Positions 31,699 through 41,227 of a stretch of DNA of 64,000 nt are shown in pieces. A program made the position numbers and the translations under genes. The notes below the pieces were generated by a model. That model saw only the letters and a program-made list of their open reading frames with translations, was not told the origin of the DNA and did not search any database. Origin of the DNA: Vibrio salilacus (GTDB lineage: Bacteria; Pseudomonadota; Gammaproteobacteria; Enterobacterales; Vibrionaceae); NCBI RefSeq assembly GCF_002811245.1, contig NZ_NIVQ01000009.1, positions 85,073 to 149,072 on the forward strand, given 5' to 3'. The number at the start of each line of letters is the position of its first letter. The first letter of the stretch is position 1.

Positions 31699-32508
31699 AT
31701 GAGTGACACTTTGCTTTTCCATAAGACCTTTGCGCACCCAACCAGTGATGAGTGGGTGGTTTTTGTGCATGGTGCAGGAGGCAGTTCATCCATTTGGTTT
31801 AAGCAGATCAAAGCCTATAAGCAACATTTTAACTTGTTGTTGATTGATTTACGTGGTCACGGAAAATCAAATCAACTGTTGAAAGAGTTAATGTCAAATC
31901 GCTATACCTTCAAGTCGGTTACGCTTGATATTCTCAAAGTGTTGGATCACTTAAAGATTCGCTCTGCTCATTTTGTCGGTATGTCTTTAGGAACTATCAT
32001 TGTGCGTAATTTAGCTGAGCTGGCAACTGATAGAGTCAAGTCAATGGTTCTTGGTGGTGCGGTAACGCGTTTAAACACCCGTTCTCAGGTATTGGTCAAG
32101 CTTGGTAATCTGTGTAAGCATATCTTGCCCTACATGTGGCTTTATAGTCTGTTCGCTTACATTGTCATGCCGCAAAGGACGCAAAAAGAGTCTCGACATC
32201 TATTCATCCGCGAAGCGAAAAAGCTGTGTCAGAAAGAGTTTAAGCGTTGGTTTATGCTTACCGCCGAAGTGAACCCATTAATGCGTTATTTTAAGGATCG
32301 GGAAATACCTATTCCGACGCTTTACCTCATGGGTGAGCGTGACTATATGTTTATACAGCCAGTTAAAGATATGGTGGCGGCACATCGCAAAAGTCAGTTA
32401 CTAGAAATTGCAGATTGTGGTCATGTGTGTAATGTAGAACGTCCTGAAGAGTTCAATCAGCATTCTATCGCGTTTATCCAGCAACAGATCAACGCTTCTG
32501 CTATTTAA
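31699..32508 (+). CDS. Alpha/beta-hydrolase
   Basis: Predicted serine hydrolase of 269 residues, substrate unknown. The oxyanion-hole start is VFVHGAGGSSSIW (about 21-33), the nucleophile elbow is GMSLG (about 97-101), the acid is in MGERDYMF, and the catalytic histidine is in DCGHVCNVERP. A helical cap with LPYMWLYSLFAYIVMP sits between. I chose the ATG at 31699, with a TTG six bases before as an alternative. It converges with the DUF2007 gene with only three bases between stops. Confidence 0.85.
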   Translation: MSDTLLFHKTFAHPTSDEWVVFVHGAGGSSSIWFKQIKAYKQHFNLLLIDLRGHGKSNQLLKELMSNRYTFKSVTLDILKVLDHLKIRSAHFVGMSLGTIIVRNLAELATDRVKSMVLGGAVTRLNTRSQVLVKLGNLCKHILPYMWLYSLFAYIVMPQRTQKESRHLFIREAKKLCQKEFKRWFMLTAEVNPLMRYFKDREIPIPTLYLMGERDYMFIQPVKDMVAAHRKSQLLEIADCGHVCNVERPEEFNQHSIAFIQQQINASAI

Positions 32509-32511
32509 GGC

Positions 32512-32826
32512 TTAAGGTATTGAAGGTGCAGTCGCGCCACACTGCCAACAAATACCAAACTGTGCCTCATTGCGTTCATGGCATTTGTCACACTGCCATT
32601 GTTCACCAAGAGGGTCTTGTTGGTAGTCAGCGATGATGTCTTGGGCAAGTGGCAACGCATCGTTATCAAATAACCACACATATGGCTCGCTGTTTTCACC
32701 AAACGGTACTTCGCCTTGCAAACCAAAAATACCTTCGCCCCGCACTTCACACGACACTAGGTTCGATTTTAATAGCTCACAGATAATATGAGCCTCGGTC
32801 GGGGTTGTTGCGGTAAATATCTTCAC
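32512..32826 (-). CDS. DUF2007 domain protein with C-terminal zinc ribbon
   Basis: Protein of 104 residues. The N-terminal part (1-70) matches the DUF2007 fold (MKIFTATTPTEAHIICELL), proposed to act in signalling, and the end carries a zinc ribbon with cysteine pairs CDKCHE and CWQCGA. The start is a GTG at 32826 that shares one base with the stop of the upstream membrane gene (TAGTG), so translation is coupled. Function is unknown. Confidence 0.82.
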   Translation of the reverse strand: MKIFTATTPTEAHIICELLKSNLVSCEVRGEGIFGLQGEVPFGENSEPYVWLFDNDALPLAQDIIADYQQDPLGEQWQCDKCHERNEAQFGICWQCGATAPSIP

Positions 32827-33518
32827 TAAACGTTTCCATTCGATGTCGGTGAGGTATTTTTAAGCCTGGCCATGATCCATTTAGCGATCACAGGGAAAAG
32901 GCCAAGTAGGGCAAATGAGAGTAAAACACTGGGCGATACAATTCCAGACAGGCTGTCAATCTGCGCGAGTTGAGTACCAGCATTAAGATACACAGCGGTC
33001 CCTGGAAGCATACCTAATTGACTGATGAAATAGAAACGCAAGGTTGAGAGTGGCGTTAACCCCATCAGCAAGTTGATCAGGAAGAAAGGGAAAACAGGGA
33101 TAAGTCGTAACGAGAACAGATAAAACGCGCCGTCTCGTTCAATGCCTTGGTTGATGGCATTGAGTTTATCGCCAAACTTTGATTGCACCCAATCACGCAA
33201 CAGATAACGGCTACTTAAAAATGCTAGAGTCGCGCCAATGGTGCTGGCAAAAGAGACCAAAAACAAGCTTGTCCAAAAGCCAAACAATGCCGCACCGAGT
33301 AAGGTCACCACCGCAGCTCCGGGAATCGAGAAAGCGGTTGCGGCGACATAAGCAAAAAAATAAATGGCAGCGGAGAGGGCGAAATTATCGTTAATAAAGA
33401 CCGCGAGTTCTGCTTGCTGTGCTTTGGCATTTTCCAATGTTAAATACTGGCCAAAGTTGACCCCCAAGATAACAATTAAGGCCAAAAAAATGGCACCAAA
33501 GATGACTTTCTTATTCAT
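32826..33518 (-). CDS. TVP38/TMEM64 (VTT domain) membrane protein
   Basis: Inner-membrane protein of 230 residues with about five to six helices. The VTT-domain signature is seen in FSIPGAAVVTLLGAALFGFW and in LRLIPVFPFFLINLLMGLT. Related DedA and TVP38 proteins move lipids or keep the proton-motive force, but the role of this one is unknown. I chose the ATG at 33518, with GGACGG upstream, giving MNKKVIFGAIFLAL; a longer frame adds 13 residues without a site. Confidence 0.85.
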   Translation of the reverse strand: MNKKVIFGAIFLALIVILGVNFGQYLTLENAKAQQAELAVFINDNFALSAAIYFFAYVAATAFSIPGAAVVTLLGAALFGFWTSLFLVSFASTIGATLAFLSSRYLLRDWVQSKFGDKLNAINQGIERDGAFYLFSLRLIPVFPFFLINLLMGLTPLSTLRFYFISQLGMLPGTAVYLNAGTQLAQIDSLSGIVSPSVLLSFALLGLFPVIAKWIMARLKNTSPTSNGNV

Positions 33519-33608
33519 TGCGACGTTCCGTCCTGATTTAAAGCAGATGCGTTTCAAGTGTTAATAGACAAGACAGAGAAAGCAAGATTTATATTTCACT
33601 GAAAACCA

Positions 33609-33636
33609 AAAAAGTCAGCTCAATGGCTGACTTTTT
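33609..33636 (-). terminator. Terminator of tfoY
   Basis: Stem AAAAAGTCAGC and GCTGACTTTTT with a 6-base loop, 13 bases past the tfoY stop; T-tract on the minus strand. Confidence 0.88.
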
Positions 33637-33648
33637 ATCGTATTTAAC

Positions 33649-34242
33649 TTAATGGCTGAGTTGATTGAGTAACTCTTGGCGTCTGTTTTGAGGAATGACC
33701 GACCAATGTGTGCCCTTTATCGCGCCTTCCAAAGCCCAGAGAAGTTCGATGTTAACATCGGTAGAGTGGGTAGATTGTATCGCTTTGAATGCGTTAACCG
33801 CCCCCGTCTTTTCAAGATTCGCCACCGTCTCAATTCCGGCCTTTTTTAACATACGTTCCGTTGCCAGACGTAAATTAGGCAAATCTTTGAGGCGGTTTGG
33901 TTTTGCTTGCGACTGAGTCTGTTTCTCTTTGTTGGCTGCTCTTAGTGCCTGCCGAGCTATCTCTAAGGTTTTGCTTGTGTCAGCGATTAAGTCGTCATCT
34001 AGAGCAAAGTATTTCGTCACAACGGGGAACCCACGTTTTTTGTATACGTAGGGTTTAAGATTTTGAGATTGGAATTGTTTCGTTAGTGCCGTATCGGCAC
34101 GAACATGCAGTTTGTTGTTTACGATCAGTGCGAACATGGTGTCATCGGCAAAAATTCCAAAACCACCAAACATTGAGCGAGACTTGATGCTTCCAAGCTG
34201 CTCAAAGAATCGCATTGAGTCTTTTAAAATAGGTTTATCCAT
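33649..34242 (-). CDS. tfoY: TfoX/Sxy-family regulator TfoY
   Basis: Regulator of 197 residues with an N-terminal TfoX domain ([33 protein letters not shown]) and a C-terminal helix-hairpin-helix-like domain ([20 protein letters not shown]). In vibrios two paralogues exist, TfoX for competence and TfoY for motility and type VI secretion. The c-di-GMP riboswitch in its leader and the neighbour purR identify this one as TfoY, matching the VC1721-VC1722 arrangement of V. cholerae. Confidence 0.92.
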   Translation of the reverse strand: MDKPILKDSMRFFEQLGSIKSRSMFGGFGIFADDTMFALIVNNKLHVRADTALTKQFQSQNLKPYVYKKRGFPVVTKYFALDDDLIADTSKTLEIARQALRAANKEKQTQSQAKPNRLKDLPNLRLATERMLKKAGIETVANLEKTGAVNAFKAIQSTHSTDVNIELLWALEGAIKGTHWSVIPQNRRQELLNQLSH

Positions 34243-34372
34243 GCTGTCTTTATCTCGGTGTATAAATATACGCCACCAATTCAGGTCCGAGAGAGTAGCA
34301 AAAAAATGCAGCTACAGTGTCAGTATGATGTTATACCATTGTAGGTACCGTTTAAGACGGTATGCATATTTG

Positions 34373-34460
34373 CCATCGGCAACCCCGCTACCTGACATAA
34401 AATGTTTAAGGCCGGAGGCTTTGCGTCCCACCCTTTCGAAGTGGTTTGCCCTGTTCGTGG
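34373..34460 (-). promoter_or_regulatory. Cyclic di-GMP-I (GEMM-I) riboswitch in the tfoY leader
   Basis: On the minus strand the aptamer core is complete. CCACGAACAGGGCAAACC opens it, a TTCGAAAGG stem-loop follows, then GGGACGCAAAGCCTCCGGCC, a variable arm, and CAGGTAGCGGGGTTGCCGA at the 3' side. These are the conserved blocks of the Vc2 aptamer of V. cholerae, which precedes tfoY there too. A 6-bp hairpin (34346-34362, TACCGT/ACGGTA) lies just downstream and has no T-tract, so control may act on translation or through several promoters. Confidence 0.93.
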
Positions 34461-34500
34461 CTGTTGCGAACTCAGAAAGAATAAATAAATATGCGCAGAG

Positions 34501-34529
34501 CATCACATTAACGTGAAGTTTATGTGATG
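34501..34529. repeat. Inverted repeat after purR
   Basis: CATCACAT and ATGTGATG form a perfect 8-bp stem with a 13-base loop between the purR stop and the riboswitch. It could help end purR transcripts but has only a broken T-tract. Confidence 0.4.
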
Positions 34530-34599
34530 AATGTCTCATAAATTTTATTGTGGGTTCACTCAACTAAGGCTATCCAACTCAGTTGAGTGAAGTCAGAGA

Positions 34600-35607
34600 C
34601 TATTGATTGAAGTTGCGAACGGTGCTTCGTTGAACAATTTCAGGGTGCATTTCAAAGATGCGTTTTTCGTGCTCTTTATCTTTAATGCGTTCAAGTAAGA
34701 TCTCAAATGCGTTCTTACCCACACGACGTTTAGGTTGGTGAACCGTTGTGAGTGGTGGAGAGAAGTATTCTGCCAGTTCAATATTGTCGTAGCCAATCAC
34801 AGAGATATCTTCAGGGATACGAATACCTTTCTGTTGCAAGCGACTCATCAGGCCGAGTGCCATGGTGTCGTTGAAACAGAAAACAGCGCTTGGTTTCTTA
34901 TCCATTGCAACGATTTGATCCGCAGCAAGAACGGCGGTATCACATTCAAAGTTTCCCTCTAGGATCCAATGTTCATTTACGCTTAGATTGGCTTCAGTCA
35001 TGGCCCGCTTAAAGCCACGGATGCGCTCTTGACAAGCGGCCTTCTCGAAATGTCCACTCAGGCAAGCGATCTCTTTATGACCGTGGTCAATCAGGTATTT
35101 GGTCGCTAGATAGCCACCTTCTTCTGAATTATCAATGATCTTATCTGCTTGTGAGCTTTCAGGGCCCCAATCCATTACTACTTTCGGAATGTCTTTGTGA
35201 CGATCAAGCATTTCACTCAATTCTTCGGTCAAGTCGGAGCACATCACCAAAATACCATCGACACGCTTTTCTGCGAGCATGCGAATGTAGTCACGTTGCT
35301 TTTCGTAAATACCACCCGTGTTACACAAGATCAGTGTATAACCTTGTCGATAACAGTAGCTCTCGACACCATCGATAACTTCAGAGAAGAAAAGGTTGGT
35401 TGATTGAGTGACGAGCATACCGATGGTTCGAGTGGTGTTGCATTTTAGACTACGAGCAACGGCACTCGGGGCGTAATTTAGCTCAGTAACTGCTTCCATT
35501 ACTTTTTCTTGAGTCGTTTCAGCGACAAATCGCGTTTTATTGATTACGTGAGAGACGGTGGTCGTTGATACACCAGCGAGGCGAGCAACATCTTTAATAG
35601 TGGCCAT
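34600..35607 (-). CDS. purR: HTH-type purine repressor
   Basis: LacI-family repressor of purine synthesis genes that binds DNA with hypoxanthine or guanine. The 335 residues start with the helix-turn-helix and hinge [19 protein letters not shown], followed by the periplasmic-binding-like core ([50 protein letters not shown]). I chose the ATG at 35607 with AGGAC upstream; an earlier in-frame start at 35682 adds 25 atypical residues. A PUR-box-like sequence lies at 35755. Confidence 0.95.
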   Translation of the reverse strand: MATIKDVARLAGVSTTTVSHVINKTRFVAETTQEKVMEAVTELNYAPSAVARSLKCNTTRTIGMLVTQSTNLFFSEVIDGVESYCYRQGYTLILCNTGGIYEKQRDYIRMLAEKRVDGILVMCSDLTEELSEMLDRHKDIPKVVMDWGPESSQADKIIDNSEEGGYLATKYLIDHGHKEIACLSGHFEKAACQERIRGFKRAMTEANLSVNEHWILEGNFECDTAVLAADQIVAMDKKPSAVFCFNDTMALGLMSRLQQKGIRIPEDISVIGYDNIELAEYFSPPLTTVHQPKRRVGKNAFEILLERIKDKEHEKRIFEMHPEIVQRSTVRNFNQ

Positions 35608-35684
35608 AGGTTTTGTCCTGTCGATGACTGCCACAAGGTTATATCCTAATTTAGAATATCGAGGCAGAAGTACCAGAAACACAA

Positions 35685-35707
35685 AAACCGCTCTTAACTA
35701 GCGGTTT
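35685..35707 (-). terminator. Terminator between torD and purR
   Basis: Stem AAACCGCT and AGCGGTTT with a 7-base loop and a TTTTTG tail on the minus strand. It could end torD transcripts or act early in a purR leader. Confidence 0.75.
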
Positions 35708-35754
35708 GTATTTTAGTCGTTAATTTTTTATCGTTTTCGGTCACAATTTTAGAC

Positions 35755-35770
35755 CGCAAACGTCATTAGG
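35755..35770 (-). promoter_or_regulatory. PUR-box-like sequence
   Basis: The plus-strand bases CCGCAAACGTCATTAG contain the strong half CGCAAACGT of the PurR operator; the other half is degenerate. It lies about 150 bases before purR, which is autoregulated in E. coli, but upstream of a hairpin terminator. Confidence 0.35.
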
Positions 35771-35815
35771 GCAAACAAAAAACGCGCAAAGGGCATGCCT
35801 GAGTTCACAACGTCT

Positions 35816-36466
35816 TTATTCATCACCAATTAAGTAGTGACTATCGAGTTTAAGGAACGCTTCGGTCAAACTCGCAATCGCAGCATAGAAACCAAATTGG
35901 TCCAGTTTTTGACACTTCGCGACGAACGGTGGCAGCCAACTCAACAAATGGGCTTGAATAAATTGTTCTTGCTGGATCAGCGCGTCTTCAAGGTGACGTT
36001 GTTGCTCAAGCTCATTGGAGCGGATAACTAAATGACCTAAGAAATCGAGTACGATAGCGATATGGTCGACAGGCTCATTGAGCCCGTGTTCAACTGAGAC
36101 ACCATGCTTGTTCATTAATGCTTCTAACTCTTTGGCGGGGGTGTCATTAAGTAAGCCATTTTTGCCAATATACAGAGAGGCATAAGGCAGCGCAGAGTCT
36201 CGATCAGACTTTAAGAACAGATCGCAAAAGTCGGCTGCTAATTCCAATTGAGAATCTTCTCTGTCGATCAGGCGATTGAGTGCATCAACTACACGCTCAA
36301 CGGCGGGCTTCAGCTCGGCATTTTCTCCTAACCCTGAAAGAAAAGAGCGAATTTGAGCAGAATGATATTGCTGTAAGTTTTCCTCAGTCAGTTCTTTTGC
36401 GAACAGGCTCGATAACCACCAATAGATTTCGGCGCGTTTTTCATTAAATGCTTTAGTTTCTTGCAC
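35816..36466 (-). CDS. torD: TorD chaperone for TMAO reductase
   Basis: Cytoplasmic all-helical chaperone of 216 residues that protects apo-TorA and helps molybdenum-cofactor insertion before Tat export. Family features are [16 protein letters not shown] (about 12-27), [17 protein letters not shown], and the signature [16 protein letters not shown]. It diverges from torR. The reductase genes torC and torA and the sensor genes torS and torT are not in this window, so the system is split across the genome. Confidence 0.92.
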   Translation of the reverse strand: MQETKAFNEKRAEIYWWLSSLFAKELTEENLQQYHSAQIRSFLSGLGENAELKPAVERVVDALNRLIDREDSQLELAADFCDLFLKSDRDSALPYASLYIGKNGLLNDTPAKELEALMNKHGVSVEHGLNEPVDHIAIVLDFLGHLVIRSNELEQQRHLEDALIQQEQFIQAHLLSWLPPFVAKCQKLDQFGFYAAIASLTEAFLKLDSHYLIGDE

Positions 36467-36702
36467 TAGGGGCTACTCCTAAAATAATTACCTATTAGTG
36501 TAACCAATAAAAATGAATAGCGATAATGGCTCATATGTCAGCATAAGAGTAGATATGAAAGATTATGAGTAAAGGAGTGGGTTTGTCTTGAATCAAGAAA
36601 AAATCATCTTTCTTAGTTTTGCTTTTATATTTACTAGAAATGTGACTATTTATGAATAGAATAATTGATAGACCCATGACCAATGAAAATAAAGTGGTGT
36701 AG

Positions 36703-37416
36703 ATGAACTATCATGTCCTCGTTGTAGAAGATGACGCAGTGACGCGCAGTAAGCTAGTTGGATACTTTCAACATGAAGGTTACCAAGTGAGTGAGGCCGA
36801 AAGTGGTCAACAAATGCGTGAAGCACTCAGTAATAATGCGATTGATCTCGTCATGTTAGATATTAATCTTCCCGGGGAAGATGGATTGATGCTCACACGT
36901 GAGCTTCGTAGTCAATCTAACATTGGAATTATCCTAGTCACAGGACGCACGGACAGCATCGATAAAATTGTTGGTTTAGAAATGGGGGCTGATGACTACG
37001 TCACTAAGCCCTTTGAACTACGTGAACTATTAGTGCGAGTGAAAAATTTATTATGGCGTATTGCCTCGGCGCGAGACTCAAGCGATAAAAATAAATTATC
37101 AACAGATAAGGATAATAGAGTTTGCTTCGGTGATTGGACGTTTGATATTCAACGTCGCGCTCTAAGCCGTAATGGTGAGCCAGTTAAACTGACTAAAGCT
37201 GAGTATGAATTGTTGGTGGCATTGTCGAGTTACCCGAATCAAGTGCTCAGTCGTGAACGTATTCTTAATATGATCAGTCATCGAGTTGATGCGCCGAATG
37301 ATCGTACTATTGATGTCTTAATACGTCGTATGCGTGCCAAGATGGAGTTTGATCCTAAAAATCCACAAATTTTTGTTACAGTTCACGGTGAAGGGTATAT
37401 GTTCGCGGGTGATTAG
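36703..37416 (+). CDS. torR: TorR response regulator
   Basis: OmpR/PhoB-type regulator of 237 residues that activates TMAO respiration genes when phosphorylated by TorS. The receiver domain has the acidic pair in VVEDDAVTR, the phosphorylated Asp53 in MLDINLPGEDG, the switch Thr in ILVTGRTD and Lys in VTKPFELREL. The winged helix is in the C-terminal third (LTKAEYELL, DVLIRRMRAKM). I name it TorR from its sequence and its place beside torD. The 236-base gap to torD holds a partial match (TGGCTCATAT near 36527) to TorR boxes. Confidence 0.9.
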   Translation: MNYHVLVVEDDAVTRSKLVGYFQHEGYQVSEAESGQQMREALSNNAIDLVMLDINLPGEDGLMLTRELRSQSNIGIILVTGRTDSIDKIVGLEMGADDYVTKPFELRELLVRVKNLLWRIASARDSSDKNKLSTDKDNRVCFGDWTFDIQRRALSRNGEPVKLTKAEYELLVALSSYPNQVLSRERILNMISHRVDAPNDRTIDVLIRRMRAKMEFDPKNPQIFVTVHGEGYMFAGD

Positions 37417-37434
37417 ATGATTATCACTGATAAA

Positions 37435-37465
37435 AAAGGTCGTGGCATGCCACGGCCTTTTTTTA
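37435..37465. terminator. Bidirectional terminator between torR and elyC
   Basis: Stem AAAGGTCGTGG and CCACGGCCTTT with one T-G wobble and a CATG loop, T-tracts on both sides. Confidence 0.92.
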
Positions 37466-37475
37466 TCGGTGAGGT

Positions 37476-38279
37476 TTAGTTTTGACTTTCGGCTGATTTG
37501 AGCGCTTTTTGTTCGTAATTAGACGCCCAATCACGCATGTTTTGCCACAAACTGCCTAAGGTTTCATGCCAGTAACGTTCCGTTTGTTCAAGGTATTTCC
37601 CTTTGGGCGTATATTTTTCCCATGTTTGGGTAATATTCGACTGAGCCAAATAATTGGTGGGGGCTGGGTAAGGTTTTAAGCCGACCGAGTGAAACTCATG
37701 TAACGCGCGTTTCATATGGCTCGCTGAGGTGACAACCACCAACTGTTTGATATTAACGAAAGCAGCAGCTTGACGCGCTTCTTCCCACGTGTCTTTGGCG
37801 GTTTCGAGTAAAATGATGTCTGATTTGGAAACCCCAAGGGCTAGCGCGACTTTCGCCATCATTCGTGCATTACTGACTTCCGAACCTCCGGCATAGCCTG
37901 ATAAAATCAGCTTAGAGCCTGGGTATATGCGCATAACGCGAATCCCTTCTGCAAGTCTCATTAACCCGGTTCGGCTGAGCTCTGAAGTGGGAGGGATTTT
38001 ATCATCAACGACATGCCCGCTGCCAAGTACCATGACATAGTCTATCGATTCATCAACAGGGAAGAATGCGGAATATTGCCGTTCAAGTGGCATTAACAAG
38101 CGTGAAGACACAGGCTGGAATGCGATAAGAAAAATACCGATAAAAGCGAAGAGAACAACAAAGCAGCCACTCTTCTGCTTGCGAGTGAACATGATCAACA
38201 TTAAGCCGAACAGGCCAATGATTAATAGGGCTGGCAGCGGCATAAGTAAAGAAGACACTACTTTTTTCAGCTCAAACAT
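37476..38279 (-). CDS. elyC: ElyC-type DUF218 envelope protein
   Basis: Inner-membrane protein of 267 residues with two N-terminal helices (about 12-30 and 40-57) and a DUF218 domain (VMVLGSGHVVDD, SGYAGGSEVSNA, ETWEEA-like segment, VVTSASHMKRAL). E. coli ElyC supports cell-wall precursor supply at low temperature through the lipid carrier. Its place next to cmoM and mukF matches E. coli elyC (ycbC). A paralogous DUF218 protein lies at 60841. Confidence 0.88.
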   Translation of the reverse strand: MFELKKVVSSLLMPLPALLIIGLFGLMLIMFTRKQKSGCFVVLFAFIGIFLIAFQPVSSRLLMPLERQYSAFFPVDESIDYVMVLGSGHVVDDKIPPTSELSRTGLMRLAEGIRVMRIYPGSKLILSGYAGGSEVSNARMMAKVALALGVSKSDIILLETAKDTWEEARQAAAFVNIKQLVVVTSASHMKRALHEFHSVGLKPYPAPTNYLAQSNITQTWEKYTPKGKYLEQTERYWHETLGSLWQNMRDWASNYEQKALKSAESQN

Positions 38280-38374
38280 ACTAAATAGTCCGAAAAAACA
38301 TCAATTGATTACATTTTAAGAGAAAGCCTCTTTATTCCTGCTTTTCTTGTGACAGAATAGCAGCACGATTAGAC

Positions 38375-39184
38375 ATGATAACTCAAGCCGCTGTGACTGA
38401 AGACCGTAATTTCGACGATATTGCCCACAAATTTGCAAAAAACATTTACGGCTCTGACAAAGGCGACATTCGTCAAGTCATTGTTTGGGAAGATCTTCAA
38501 CAGATACTCAAGCTGATTGAAAGGGATAAGCAAGCGTTGAACATCCTTGATGCAGGCGGTGGCTTAGCCCAAATGTCACAAAAGCTTGCTAAACTCGGAC
38601 ATCAGATTACGTTATGTGATCTATCTTCTGAAATGCTGCAATTGGCACAGCAGGATATTGCAAATAATCGCTTGCTTGAGCAGTATCGTTTCATTCATTC
38701 GCCGGTTCAATCTATTGAGCAACACCTTACTAGTAAAGTAGACGTTGTTCTGTTTCATGCGGTGATGGAGTGGCTGGCCTCTCCGAAAACTGCGCTTGAA
38801 ACTGTGCTTGATCAGGTTAAATCCGGCGGCATGGCTTCTGTGATGTTCTATAACCATCATGGGTTAGTCTACAAGAATGTGGTGTGTGGCAATATTCCTC
38901 ATGTACTCGAGGGCATGCCTCATCGAAAAAGATTTAAGTTACAACCACAAAAAGGCTTAAAACCAGAGCAAGTCTATCAATGGATAGAAGACGCTGGTTT
39001 CTCAATTTGTGGCAAGTCTGGTATCCGCTGTTTTAACGATTACATCGGTAATCAACAATATATGGGTGATTACCAGCCTGAAGATGTGTTGGCACTAGAA
39101 AGACAATTGTGCAGACAAGAGCCCTACCTCTCGTTAGGCCGATACATACATGTATGGGCAAAGAAGAACAATAAGCAGGACTAA
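38375..39184 (+). CDS. cmoM: tRNA 5-carboxymethoxyuridine methyltransferase
   Basis: Methylates the carboxyl of cmo5U34 in some tRNAs to give mcmo5U, using SAM. The 269 residues start near the conserved [21 protein letters not shown] (about 10-30); the SAM motif is [13 protein letters not shown], with LCDLSSEML after it. It stands two bases ahead of mukF, as smtA precedes mukF in E. coli, and is the first gene of a cmoM-mukFEB operon. Confidence 0.94.
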   Translation: MITQAAVTEDRNFDDIAHKFAKNIYGSDKGDIRQVIVWEDLQQILKLIERDKQALNILDAGGGLAQMSQKLAKLGHQITLCDLSSEMLQLAQQDIANNRLLEQYRFIHSPVQSIEQHLTSKVDVVLFHAVMEWLASPKTALETVLDQVKSGGMASVMFYNHHGLVYKNVVCGNIPHVLEGMPHRKRFKLQPQKGLKPEQVYQWIEDAGFSICGKSGIRCFNDYIGNQQYMGDYQPEDVLALERQLCRQEPYLSLGRYIHVWAKKNNKQD

Positions 39185-39186
39185 CA

Positions 39187-40524
39187 ATGAGTGAGATGAC
39201 TCTAAATGCTGCAGAGCAGCCGCTCGACGAATTGGTCGGCTGGGTTAAACAGCACGATTTCTCATTAAATCTCTCTAATGAGCGCTTAGCATTCCTGATT
39301 GCGATTGCGGTACTCAGTAATGAAAGATTTGATGAAGAGCTGGGTGAGGGTGAATTGCACGATGCGTTCACCATAGTAACGCGCCTGTTTGAACAAACGG
39401 GAGAGGCGTCGGCGTTTCGCGCCAACAACGCCATCAATGAGATGGTTAAACAACGTTTAATCACTCGCTTTACCAGTGAAGTGAACGAAGGGGCAAGTAT
39501 CTATCGCTTGTCTCCGTTAGCTCTGGGGATCACAGATTATTACGTTCGTCATCGCCAATTTTCAAAGCTAAGACTTTCTATTCAGCTTTCTATGGTAGCG
39601 GATGAGATGGCTAAAGCGATGGAATCGGCTCGTCAAGGTGGTACCGCTGGTCACTGGCGTAAAAATGTCTACGGCGTACTTAAATACTCTGTAGGTGAAA
39701 TTTTTGACCAGATTGATCTTAATCAGCGCGTCATGGATGAGCAGCAACAATCGGTCAAAACTCAGATCGCAGAGCTTTTGAATAAAGATTGGCGCGAGGC
39801 GATCAATAACTGTGAAGCTCTGTTGTCTGAAACATCAAATACCCTCAAAGAGCTGCAAGATACATTGCAAGCTGCGGGTGATGAGTTACAAACCCAGATC
39901 CTCGATATTCAAGAGCTAGTTTATGGTGATGATGAATTAGAATTTATCGCAGAGACCTTGTTTGGTTTACAGATGAAACTTGATCGCATCACTAGCTGGG
40001 GGCAACAGACGATTGACCTATGGATTGGTTATGATCGTCATGTGCATAAATTTATTCGAACCGCGATTGATATGGATAAGAACCGAGCGTTTAGTTCGCG
40101 TTTGCGTCAATCGGTAAAAGATTACTTCGATATGCCTTGGTATCTCACTTATGCAGATGCCGAGCGCCTAACTGATCTTCGTGATGAAGCTTTGGTCCTT
40201 CGAGATGATGAAGTGACTGGCCAAGTCCCGCTTGACGTGGAATACGAAGAGTTTCAACAGGTCAACGATGAGTTATCTGAACGTATTGGTAGCATGCTAA
40301 AAGTTCACAAGCACAACGGGACGCCAATTGATCTCGGCTTGGTACTACGTGACTACTTAGAACAACACCCTCAGACTCATCATTTTGATTTAGCGCGAAT
40401 TGTTATCGACCAAGCGGTGCGTCTTGGATATTCCGAATCAGACTATCAAGCCGTTCAACCTGACTGGCAAGCGATTAACAATTACGGTGCAAAGGTACAA
40501 GCAAATGTCATCGACCGATATTAA
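39187..40524 (+). CDS. mukF: Chromosome partition protein MukF (kleisin)
   Basis: Kleisin subunit of the MukBEF condensin, 445 residues. It has an N-terminal winged-helix dimer domain ([25 protein letters not shown]), a central helical bundle, and a C-terminal MukB-head-binding domain. It starts two bases after cmoM and overlaps mukE by 20 bases. Confidence 0.96.
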   Translation: MSEMTLNAAEQPLDELVGWVKQHDFSLNLSNERLAFLIAIAVLSNERFDEELGEGELHDAFTIVTRLFEQTGEASAFRANNAINEMVKQRLITRFTSEVNEGASIYRLSPLALGITDYYVRHRQFSKLRLSIQLSMVADEMAKAMESARQGGTAGHWRKNVYGVLKYSVGEIFDQIDLNQRVMDEQQQSVKTQIAELLNKDWREAINNCEALLSETSNTLKELQDTLQAAGDELQTQILDIQELVYGDDELEFIAETLFGLQMKLDRITSWGQQTIDLWIGYDRHVHKFIRTAIDMDKNRAFSSRLRQSVKDYFDMPWYLTYADAERLTDLRDEALVLRDDEVTGQVPLDVEYEEFQQVNDELSERIGSMLKVHKHNGTPIDLGLVLRDYLEQHPQTHHFDLARIVIDQAVRLGYSESDYQAVQPDWQAINNYGAKVQANVIDRY

Positions 40525-41227
40525 TGAATACATGTCAGATAACCTGGCAAAAGCGATTTCAAACCCCCTGTTCCCTGCGTTAGATAGCATGCTCCGCTCA
40601 GGACGCCATATCTCAACGGAAGATCTCGACAACCATGCGTTGTTGTCAGACTTTGAAATCGAATTATCTTCTTTTTACCAACGCTACAATACCGAGCTTG
40701 TTAAGGCGCCAGAAGGTTTCTTTTATCTGCGCCCACGTTCGACGGCTTTAATTGGTCGTAGTGTCCTTTCTGAGTTAGACATGTTGGTGGGTAAGGTACT
40801 GTGTTTTCTTTACCTCAGTCCTGAGCGCTTGGCGCATGAAGGTATCTTTACTAACCAAGAGCTGTATGAAGAACTGCTGGCTTTGGCAGATGAAGCCAAG
40901 TTAATGAAGCTTGTGACCAACCGAGCAAGCGGCTCTGATCTCGATAAAGAAAAGCTGTTTGAGAAAGTCCGTACGTCGCTGCGTCGTTTGCGTCGTCTTG
41001 GCATGATCATCAACATCGGTGAGACCGGTAAATTTAGTATTAGCGAATCGGTGTTTCGCTTCGGTGCCGACGTGCGTGTCGGCGATGATATGCGTGAATC
41101 GCAGCTACGATTGATTCGCGATGGCGAAGCGGTCGTGCACACCAAAGAACCAAGTCAAGGCAGCCTGTTAGATCAAACCGATGAAGAACAGACCGAAGAA
41201 GCAATGATTAAAGAGGATCAAGCATGA
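40505..41227 (+). CDS. mukE: Chromosome partition protein MukE
   Basis: Winged-helix partner of MukF, 240 residues. I chose the ATG at 40505 inside the end of mukF, giving the conserved [18 protein letters not shown] start; an ATG at 40400 is deep in mukF. Conserved stretches include [20 protein letters not shown] and [10 protein letters not shown]. The acidic tail is typical. Its stop overlaps the mukB start by four bases (ATGA). Confidence 0.96.
   Translation: MSSTDINEYMSDNLAKAISNPLFPALDSMLRSGRHISTEDLDNHALLSDFEIELSSFYQRYNTELVKAPEGFFYLRPRSTALIGRSVLSELDMLVGKVLCFLYLSPERLAHEGIFTNQELYEELLALADEAKLMKLVTNRASGSDLDKEKLFEKVRTSLRRLRRLGMIINIGETGKFSISESVFRFGADVRVGDDMRESQLRLIRDGEAVVHTKEPSQGSLLDQTDEEQTEEAMIKEDQA

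Noticed and set aside
34312..34563. Minus-strand frame of 83 codons across the riboswitch
   Set aside because: It overlaps the structured aptamer, whose sequence is explained by RNA conservation.
36520..36545. TorR box upstream of torR and torD
   Set aside because: Only 7 of 10 bases match a single box and no second copy at proper spacing was found; mentioned in the torR entry but not listed as a site.
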